Origin: Paraburkholderia sp. BCC1885
Lineage (GTDB): Bacteria > Pseudomonadota > Gammaproteobacteria > Burkholderiales > Burkholderiaceae
NCBI RefSeq assembly: GCF_900996235.1
Contig: NZ_CAAJGM010000111.1
Location: forward strand, 186,001-250,000
Length of the DNA stretch: 64,000 bases
Reading direction: 5' to 3'
Of the stretch, positions 58,572-64,000 are shown in pieces (position 1 is the stretch's first letter; each line of letters starts with the position of its first letter). The translations under genes were made by a program, and so were the position numbers. The notes under the pieces were generated by a model. That model did not search any database and was not told where the DNA came from. It saw only the letters and a list, made by a program, of their open reading frames with translations.

Positions 58572-59096
58572 ATGGAATTCTTGTCTGCGATTAAAGCACT
58601 TGTTCCCGACTACGCAAAAGACATTCGTTTGAATCTGGACGGCACGATTGCGCGCTCGTCGCTGGAGGGAACGGACGCGGTGGGCGTGGCGCTGGCGGCG
58701 GCGTTTGCGGCGAAGAGCGCGGCGCTGGTGGATGCCATTCGCAACGCGGGCGTGTTGTCCGCCGAGGAAGTAAATGGCGCACTGACGGCGGCAGCGTTAA
58801 TGGGAATGAATAACGTATGGTATCCGTACATCGAAATGGCGGAGAATGCGGATCTGAAATCGCAGCCGGCCGGCTTGCGGATGAATGCTTATGCTTCGCA
58901 TGGTGGCGTGGATAAGCGGCGGTTTGAAATGTATGCGCTTTCGGCTTCTATTATTGGCAAATGCCATTTTTGTGTTAAATCTCACTTTGATACCCTCATT
59001 GCCGAGGGGATGAGTTCTACTCAGCTTCGGGATGTGGGGAGAATTGCGGCGGTTGTTAATGCTGTTGCTTTGGTTATTGCTGCTGAAGGGAAGTAG
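58572..59096 (+). CDS. ahpD: Alkyl hydroperoxidase AhpD
   Basis: 174 aa. AhpD reduces AhpC, using lipoyl electrons in mycobacteria. The active site is KCHFCVKSHFD, with Cys131, Cys134 and His138 in the CxxCxxxH pattern of the family. MGMNNVWYPYIEMA in mid-protein is typical. It follows ahpC by 75 bp, across a rho-independent terminator. Its 3' end is much less GC-rich in third positions than the rest (many GTT, GCT and TTT codons in the last 50), just where the inverted-repeat element begins. Confidence 0.94.
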   Translation: MEFLSAIKALVPDYAKDIRLNLDGTIARSSLEGTDAVGVALAAAFAAKSAALVDAIRNAGVLSAEEVNGALTAAALMGMNNVWYPYIEMAENADLKSQPAGLRMNAYASHGGVDKRRFEMYALSASIIGKCHFCVKSHFDTLIAEGMSSTQLRDVGRIAAVVNAVALVIAAEGK

Positions 59097-59175
59097 GTTT
59101 TTTTGTCTGGCTGACGGCTTTTTTGGTGGTTTTATTGGGGTGTTGGCCTTTCCTTGATTTCTTATTGGTTTATTT

Positions 59176-59259
59176 GTGTTGCCCCTGTGCGGGGCGGCAC
59201 TTACTTTCTTTGCCGCCGCAAAGAAAGTAAGCAAAGAAAGCGGGCTTCAAACCGCTAGC
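59176..59259 (+). repeat. Left inner arm (84 bp)
   Basis: The arm begins GTGTTGCCCCTGTGCGGGGC. It includes two hairpins of its own: GCCCC-tgtgc-GGGGC and a perfect 14-bp stem CTTACTTTCTTTGC-cgcc-GCAAAGAAAGTAAG (59200-59231). It matches the right arm at 83 of 84 positions in inverted orientation. Confidence 0.95.
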
Positions 59260-59517
59260 TTTTAGGTGTCCGCCACTGCCATTAACCGGAAGTGGTCCGA
59301 AACCAGATCGTCTCTCGCATTTCCCACGTTCGTGACAAGGGACTCATTCATCCCGTCTACGCACTATGTGCGTGACGGTGCGGCATAACCATGAGTGGTT
59401 TGCAGATAGTTAAGGCATAAACAAAGCGCATCGCACGGGCTGTCTCGAATATACCGTTCGGCGGAGCGCGAAGCGCAACGCTGGAGCGGATGAGCCCTGT
59501 GTCATTAGGAGGTGATA

Positions 59518-59583
59518 GTGCGAGAGAACGTCTCGTCTTGGGCCGTTCCCGGTTGCAGACCGGGATGGCTCACTACGGGCTAG
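59518..59583 (+). CDS. Possible 21-codon leader peptide in the repeat core
   Basis: GTG at 59518 opens a frame of 21 codons (VRENVSSWAVPGCRPGWLTT, then G) ending in TAG. AGGAGGTGAT (59507-59516), a ten-base match to the complement of the 16S rRNA 3' end, includes the ribosome site five bases before the start. The frame carries two hairpins and ends inside the right arm. Translation is possible, but the peptide resembles nothing I know, so the site may instead be an RNA feature. Confidence 0.3.
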   Translation: MRENVSSWAVPGCRPGWLTTG

Positions 59584-59662
59584 CGGTTTAAAGCCCGCTT
59601 TCTTTGCTTACTTTCTTTGCGGCGGCAAAGAAAGTAAGTGCCGCCCCGCACAGGGGCAACAC
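59579..59662 (-). repeat. Right inner arm (84 bp, inverted)
   Basis: It is the reverse complement of the left arm with a single C/T difference (in the GGGCTTYAAACCG segment). The two arms are 319 bp apart. The same two internal hairpins are preserved. Confidence 0.95.
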
Positions 59663-59746
59663 TAATAGACCGACAAGAAAGCAAGCAAAGGCCAACACCG
59701 CAAGAACAACCACCAAAAGCGCCGCGCAGGCAAAAAAAAGCGAAAA

Positions 59747-60226
59747 TCACTTCCGAATTAACAAAACCGCTGCCTGAGCCTCAATCCCCTCAGCCCTCCC
59801 CAAATACCCCAGCTTCTCATTAGTCTTGGCCTTAACATTCACCCGATCCAACGGCAGCTGCAAATCCTCGGCAATATTCACCCGCATAGCTTCGATATGA
59901 GGCGACAGCTTGGGCGCCTGCGCAATCACCGTACTATCCACATTCCCAATCGAGAACCCGGCCTGAGCCACCCGCGAAGCGCATTCCCGCAATAAAACCC
60001 GTGAATCCGCGCCAGCAAACTTCGCGTCGGTATCGGAAAAATGCCGCCCGATATCCCCCAGCGCGGCCGCGCCAAATAGCGCATCGGTAATTGCATGCAA
60101 CAGCACGTCGGCATCCGAATGCCCCAGCAGGCCGCGCTCGTAAGGCACCGTCACGCCGCCGATAATGAGCGGACGCCCCTCTACGAGTGCGTGCACGTCA
60201 TACCCTTGTCCGATTCTGAAATCCAT
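59747..60226 (-). CDS. ispF: 2-C-methyl-D-erythritol 2,4-cyclodiphosphate synthase
   Basis: 159 aa from the ATG at 60226 ([20 protein letters not shown]). It makes MEcPP in the non-mevalonate isoprenoid pathway. The zinc ligands are in GYDVHAL and [14 protein letters not shown]. The signature [18 protein letters not shown] and the C-terminal [20 protein letters not shown] are intact. It lies 33 bp after ispD and forms the usual ispDF pair. Its 3' end borders the inverted-repeat element. Confidence 0.97.
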   Translation of the reverse strand: MDFRIGQGYDVHALVEGRPLIIGGVTVPYERGLLGHSDADVLLHAITDALFGAAALGDIGRHFSDTDAKFAGADSRVLLRECASRVAQAGFSIGNVDSTVIAQAPKLSPHIEAMRVNIAEDLQLPLDRVNVKAKTNEKLGYLGRAEGIEAQAAVLLIRK

Positions 60227-60259
60227 AGCTTGAAGTCCGGTTATCAACGAGAAATCTCT

Positions 60260-60970
60260 TCAGGAAGCCGCGGGCCGGCTGAGAATCGCCTCGGCCAGGT
60301 CGAAATCTTCCGGGTAGGTCACCTTGAAATTGCGCAAGCTGCCTTGCACCAAGCGCGGCGCGTGGCCCAGCCATTCGATGGCGCTCGCCTCGTCCGTCAG
60401 GTCGTGGCCGTCCTGCTGCGCCCGCAAAATCGCCTCGCGCAACATGCCGACGCGGAACATCTGCGGCGTCTGCGCCTGCCAGAGCCCATCGCGCGGTTCG
60501 GTACGCTCGATCCGTCCGTCGCTGTCCGGGGCAATCCGCTTCAGGGTGTCGGCCACCGGCAGCGCCATGATGCCGCCCACCGGGTCGTCCTTTAGCGCCG
60601 CAATCAGCGCGCGGATCAGCCCGGCCGTGATGCCCGGCCGGGCGGCGTCGTGGACCAGCACCCAGTCGTCGTCACGCGCGCCGAACTCGGCCAGTGCGTG
60701 CAGGCCGTTCAACACCGACGCCTGACGCGACGCGCCACCGCAGCGGCGCACCGCGAAACGCAGGCTGGCAAAGCGTCGCGCGTCGAAATGCTGGTCGTCT
60801 GGGGCGATCACCACCAGCGTCTGGGCGAACTCGCTACACGCGTCGAACGCGGCAAGGGAGAAATGCAGCATGTCGCGACCGGCCACAGTGCGATATTGTT
60901 TGGGCATCGCGGCGCCGGACCGGCTGCCGGTGCCTGCACACGGAATCAGAGCAAAAAGACGTGAAGTCAC
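60260..60970 (-). CDS. ispD: 2-C-methyl-D-erythritol 4-phosphate cytidylyltransferase
   Basis: 236 aa from a GTG at 60970, giving [24 protein letters not shown] at 60994 would add eight residues. The nucleotide motif is [30 protein letters not shown] in mid-protein, ADTLKRI, and a final [17 protein letters not shown] and [11 protein letters not shown] are all conserved. It makes CDP-ME from MEP and CTP. Neither candidate start has a clear ribosome site. Confidence 0.95.
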   Translation of the reverse strand: MTSRLFALIPCAGTGSRSGAAMPKQYRTVAGRDMLHFSLAAFDACSEFAQTLVVIAPDDQHFDARRFASLRFAVRRCGGASRQASVLNGLHALAEFGARDDDWVLVHDAARPGITAGLIRALIAALKDDPVGGIMALPVADTLKRIAPDSDGRIERTEPRDGLWQAQTPQMFRVGMLREAILRAQQDGHDLTDEASAIEWLGHAPRLVQGSLRNFKVTYPEDFDLAEAILSRPAAS

Positions 60971-61010
60971 TGGGTGCGGACGCCGCAAAGTCAAAGTAAA
61001 GGACGGATTT

Positions 61011-61016
61011 TATAAT
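61011..61016 (+). promoter_or_regulatory. mfd -10 box
   Basis: A consensus TATAAT lies 78 bp before the mfd start. The -35 at 17-bp spacing (AAGTCA) is weak. On the other strand the same AT-rich patch (TATTATAAAAT) could serve ispD. Confidence 0.45.
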
Positions 61017-61093
61017 AGGTCCTTCGCATCCACGCCATGACACGCGTAAACTTGCCGCTCTCGTGTGACCCACCGGCCGCCTTTTCCGCCTCT

Positions 61094-64000
61094 ATGCCAG
61101 ACATCGCCGCATCATCGCAGTCCTCCTCGCCCGTCGCGCTCGTCAAGGCCGGCCAGCGTTTTGCCTTCGACGGCACGCACGGCTCGTCCGACGCCCTGCT
61201 CATTGCCCGCTATCACCTCGCCTACCGCGAACAGGTGCCGCTGCTCGCCGTGGTCTGCGCGAGCGCCGTGGACGCCCAGCGGCTCGCACAGGAAATCAGC
61301 TTCTTCGCGCCCGAAGCCCGGGTGCGCCTGCTGCCCGACTGGGAAACGCTGCCTTACGACACCTTCTCGCCCCACCAGGATCTCGTCTCCGAGCGCCTCG
61401 CCACCCTGCACGACCTCGGCGAAGGCCGCTGCGACATCCTGCTGGTGCCGGCCACCACGGCGCTGTACCGCATGCCGCCCGCCTCCTTCATGGCGGCCTA
61501 CACGTTCTCGTTCTCGCAAGGCGAGCGTCTGGACGAAGCCAAGCTGAAGGCCCAGTTGACGCTGGCCGGCTACGAGCACGTAAGCCAGGTCGTGCGGCCC
61601 GGCGAATATTGCGTGCGCGGCTCGCTGCTCGACCTGTTTCCGATGGGCTCGCCATTGCCCTACCGGATCGATCTGTTCGACGATCAGGTCGACTCGATCC
61701 GTGCCTTCGACCCCGACACGCAGCGCAGTCTCTATCCGGTAAAGGACGTGCGCCTGCTGCCAGGCCGCGAGTTTCCGTTCGACGAAGCCGCCCGCACCGC
61801 CTTTCGCAGCCGCTGGCGCGAGGTGTTCGAGGGCGACCCGAGCCGCGCCTCGATCTATAAGGACATCGGCAACGGCGTGCCGTCGGCGGGGATCGAATAC
61901 TATCTGCCGCTGTTTTTCGAAGACACCGCCACGCTGTTCCACTATCTGCCCGAGGGCGCGCAACTGGCCTTCGTCGGCGATCTGGATGCGGCCATCAAGC
62001 GCTTCACCAACGACACCCGGCAGCGCCACAACTTCCTCTCGCACGACCGCGACCGGCCGATTCTCGACCCGCAACGCCTGTTTCTGTCGGACGCGGACTT
62101 CTTCACGTTCGCCAAACCGTTCGCGCGCCTCGTGCTGCCGACCAACGCCGGCGGCGGCTGGTCCACGCCGCTGCCGAATCTCGCCATCGACCGTCACGCC
62201 GAAGATCCAGTCGCAGCCTTGCGCGGCTATCTGGAAACGACGCAAAACCGCGTGCTGTTCGCCGCCGAATCCGCCGGCCGCCGCGAAACGCTGCTGCAAC
62301 TGCTCGCCGACAATCATCTGCGGCCCACGTCGAGCGACAGCTTCAACGACTGGCTAAGCGGCGACGAACGTTTCGCACTCGGTGTCGCGCCGTTGTCGAG
62401 CGGCTTCGCGGTGCCGGCCGAAGGCATCGCCGTCGTCACCGAAACCGAGCTGTACGGCCCGCTCGCGCGCCGCGCTGGCCGGCGCCGCCAGGAACAGGCG
62501 AGCAACGTCGATTCGATGGTGCGCGACCTGTCCGAGCTGAAGGTGGGCGACCCGGTCGTGCATTCTCAGCACGGTATTGGCCGCTACATGGGTCTGGTGA
62601 CGATGGATCTCGGCGAAGGTGAGACCGAGTTCCTGCATCTCGAGTACGCGGGCGAGAGCAAGCTGTACGTGCCGGTCGCACAGTTGCACGTCATCTCGCG
62701 CTATAGCGGCGCCGATCCGGAAAGCGCGCCGCTGCACTCGCTCGGCTCGGGCCAGTGGGAAAAAGCCAAGCGCCGCGCCGCCCAGCAGATTCGCGACACC
62801 GCCGCCGAACTGCTCAATCTGTACGCCCGACGCGCGGCCCGCGAAGGCCACGCATTCAAGCTCGATCCGCGCGACTATGTGAAATTCGCCGAGAGCTTCG
62901 GCTTCGAGGAAACGCCCGACCAGGCCGCGGCAATCGCCGCCGTAATCGGCGACATGACGAGCGGCAAGCCGATGGACCGCCTCGTGTGCGGCGACGTCGG
63001 CTTCGGCAAGACGGAAGTCGCCTTGCGCGCCGCCTTCATCGCCGTGATGGGCGGCAAGCAGGTGGCGCTGCTCTCGCCCACCACGCTGCTCGCCGAGCAG
63101 CACACGCAGACCTTCACGGACCGCTTCTCCGACTGGCCGGTGCGAATCGCCGAACTGTCGCGCTTCAAGTCGACCAAAGAAGTCAGCGCCTCGATCCAGC
63201 AGATCAACGAAGGCACCGTCGATATCGTGATCGGCACGCACAAGCTGCTGTCGTCGGACGTGCAGTTCAAGCGCCTCGGTCTCGTCATCATCGACGAGGA
63301 GCACCGGTTCGGCGTGCGCCAGAAGGAGGCGCTCAAGGCGCTGCGCGCCGAAGTCGACGTGCTGACGCTCACCGCCACGCCGATCCCACGCACGCTCGGC
63401 ATGGCGCTCGAAGGACTGCGCGATTTCTCGGTCATCGCCACCGCGCCGCAAAAGCGCCTCGCGATCAAGACCTTCGTGCGCCGCGAGGAAGACGGCGTGA
63501 TCCGCGAAGCCATGCTGCGCGAGTTGAAGCGTGGCGGCCAGGTCTACTTCCTGCACAACGAAGTGGAAACCATCGAGAATCGCCGGCAGATGCTCGAAGC
63601 GCTGGTCCCTGAAGCGCGCATTGCGGTCGCCCATGGCCAGATGCACGAGCGCGAACTCGAACGCGTGATGCGCGATTTCGTCGCGCAACGCGCCAACGTG
63701 CTGCTATGTACGACGATCATCGAAACCGGCATCGACGTGCCGAGCGCCAACACGATCCTGATTCACCGCGCCGACAAGTTCGGTCTCGCGCAATTGCACC
63801 AGTTGCGCGGCCGCGTGGGCCGTTCGCACCACCAGGCGTATTCGTATCTGCTGGTGCACGATCCGCAGGGCTTGACCAAGCAGGCGCAGCGCCGTCTCGA
63901 AGCCATCCAGCAGATGGAAGAACTCGGCTCCGGTTTCTATCTGGCCATGCACGACCTGGAAATTCGCGGCACCGGCGAAGTGCTCGGCGATAAACAGTCC
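61094..64000 (+). CDS. mfd: Transcription-repair coupling factor Mfd (5' part)
   Basis: 969 codons from the ATG at 61094 without a stop; the gene runs off the window. Mfd removes stalled RNA polymerase and recruits UvrA. The UvrB-like N-terminal region has [21 protein letters not shown] split over domain 1a and [19 protein letters not shown] residues. The polymerase-interacting domain is [18 protein letters not shown] (about residue 490). The translocase has Walker [16 protein letters not shown] (about 635), the DEEH box in [26 protein letters not shown] and [18 protein letters not shown]. About 190 C-terminal residues are missing compared with usual length. Confidence 0.97.
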   Translation, partial: MPDIAASSQSSSPVALVKAGQRFAFDGTHGSSDALLIARYHLAYREQVPLLAVVCASAVDAQRLAQEISFFAPEARVRLLPDWETLPYDTFSPHQDLVSERLATLHDLGEGRCDILLVPATTALYRMPPASFMAAYTFSFSQGERLDEAKLKAQLTLAGYEHVSQVVRPGEYCVRGSLLDLFPMGSPLPYRIDLFDDQVDSIRAFDPDTQRSLYPVKDVRLLPGREFPFDEAARTAFRSRWREVFEGDPSRASIYKDIGNGVPSAGIEYYLPLFFEDTATLFHYLPEGAQLAFVGDLDAAIKRFTNDTRQRHNFLSHDRDRPILDPQRLFLSDADFFTFAKPFARLVLPTNAGGGWSTPLPNLAIDRHAEDPVAALRGYLETTQNRVLFAAESAGRRETLLQLLADNHLRPTSSDSFNDWLSGDERFALGVAPLSSGFAVPAEGIAVVTETELYGPLARRAGRRRQEQASNVDSMVRDLSELKVGDPVVHSQHGIGRYMGLVTMDLGEGETEFLHLEYAGESKLYVPVAQLHVISRYSGADPESAPLHSLGSGQWEKAKRRAAQQIRDTAAELLNLYARRAAREGHAFKLDPRDYVKFAESFGFEETPDQAAAIAAVIGDMTSGKPMDRLVCGDVGFGKTEVALRAAFIAVMGGKQVALLSPTTLLAEQHTQTFTDRFSDWPVRIAELSRFKSTKEVSASIQQINEGTVDIVIGTHKLLSSDVQFKRLGLVIIDEEHRFGVRQKEALKALRAEVDVLTLTATPIPRTLGMALEGLRDFSVIATAPQKRLAIKTFVRREEDGVIREAMLRELKRGGQVYFLHNEVETIENRRQMLEALVPEARIAVAHGQMHERELERVMRDFVAQRANVLLCTTIIETGIDVPSANTILIHRADKFGLAQLHQLRGRVGRSHHQAYSYLLVHDPQGLTKQAQRRLEAIQQMEELGSGFYLAMHDLEIRGTGEVLGDKQS

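Larger units (their letters stand above)
59098..59740. repeat. Inverted-repeat element between ahpD and ispF
   Basis: The element, about 640 bp, fills the whole gap between the convergent ahpD and ispF genes. Its inner arms (84 bp each) are almost identical. The arms then continue outwards for about 60 bp at roughly 80% identity, and more weakly almost to both stop codons. No transposase is encoded. The 319-bp core contains several hairpins: ACGCAC-tat-GTGCGT at 59359-59373, CGAGA-gaacg-TCTCG at 59521-59535 and CCCGGT-tgcag-ACCGGG at 59548-59564. From memory, arm sequences like this recur in Burkholderiaceae genomes, so it may be a dispersed MITE-like family, but this was not searched. Confidence 0.85.

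Noticed and set aside
58797..59234. A 145-codon minus-strand frame over the ahpD end and the left arm
   Set aside because: It runs antisense through ahpD and into the repeat. The translation (for example FFAAAKKVSAAPHRGN) is what the repeat arm gives in any genome carrying it.
59098..59740. CRISPR array or insertion sequence at the repeat region
   Set aside because: There are only two arms, inverted and not regularly spaced, and no cas or transposase gene in the window.
59639..59823. A 61-codon frame across the right arm of the repeat
   Set aside because: Its sequence is made by the repeat arm and the antisense of ispF. There is no ribosome site or family.

Overview
This 64 kb window is GC-rich chromosomal DNA from a betaproteobacterium of the Burkholderiaceae, most likely Paraburkholderia. 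That assignment is inferred from the tig-clpP-clpX-lon-hupB-tRNA-ppiD order, the mltG-tmk-holB-tatD block, a BPSS1780-family membrane protein, a SYLF lipoprotein and the protein sequences as remembered. No database was searched. The coding is dense core-genome coding. I see no prophage, transposase, CRISPR array or defence island.

Layout. 0.1-5.1 kb, minus strand: mltG-tmk-holB-GNAT-tatD-ankyrin, a cell wall and DNA replication operon. 5.2-7.2 kb, plus: ygfZ and an NRDE (TANGO2-like) protein. 7.2-11.1 kb, minus: hydrolase, SDR, MDR reductase, thioesterase and Dabb protein. 11.3-17.8 kb: a GNAT gene followed by an epimerase relic, a BPSS1780 protein, a PadR/DUF1700 pair with two near-identical operator-like repeats upstream, a divergent LysR/quinone oxidoreductase pair, a SYLF lipoprotein and a LEA-type lipoprotein. 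18-24 kb, minus: a fatty-acid degradation cluster (thiolase, bifunctional hydratase/dehydrogenase, acyl-CoA ligase) with a nicotinamidase inside it. 24-28 kb, plus: selO, msrB (preceded by a C12 tract), yciB, bolA-like and a parvulin. 28.2-32.3 kb: purL. 32.6-37.6 kb, plus: dadA-like, nnr and pgi. 37.8-39.6 kb: a divergent ybbA-like/tesA pair whose start codons overlap, then a small lipoprotein. 39.7-48.9 kb, minus: ppiD, tRNA-Asp, tRNA-Val, hupB, lon, clpX, clpP and tig, a protein-quality-control cluster. 49.4-54.8 kb: glycerate kinase, tRNA-Leu, a squalene/phytoene synthase-like protein with degenerate metal motifs, and a DUF1501/DUF1800 pair. 55-57.6 kb: a small exported protein divergent from ompR-envZ. 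57.9-59.1 kb: ahpC-ahpD peroxide defence. 59.1-59.74 kb: a non-coding inverted-repeat element. 59.7-64 kb: ispF and ispD (non-mevalonate isoprenoid pathway), and the first 969 codons of mfd, cut by the window end.

The strongest candidate for something undescribed is the roughly 640-bp element between ahpD and ispF. It has 84-bp inverted arms (83/84 identical), each holding strong hairpins. The arms continue outwards at lower identity almost to both flanking stop codons. Its core is structured and contains a 21-codon GTG frame directly behind a ten-base match to the anti-Shine-Dalgarno sequence. Other points of interest are the twin PadR-type operators, the C12 tract before msrB, tandem OmpR-like boxes before ompR, a palindromic promoter before ahpC, and the degenerate squalene-synthase paralogue.
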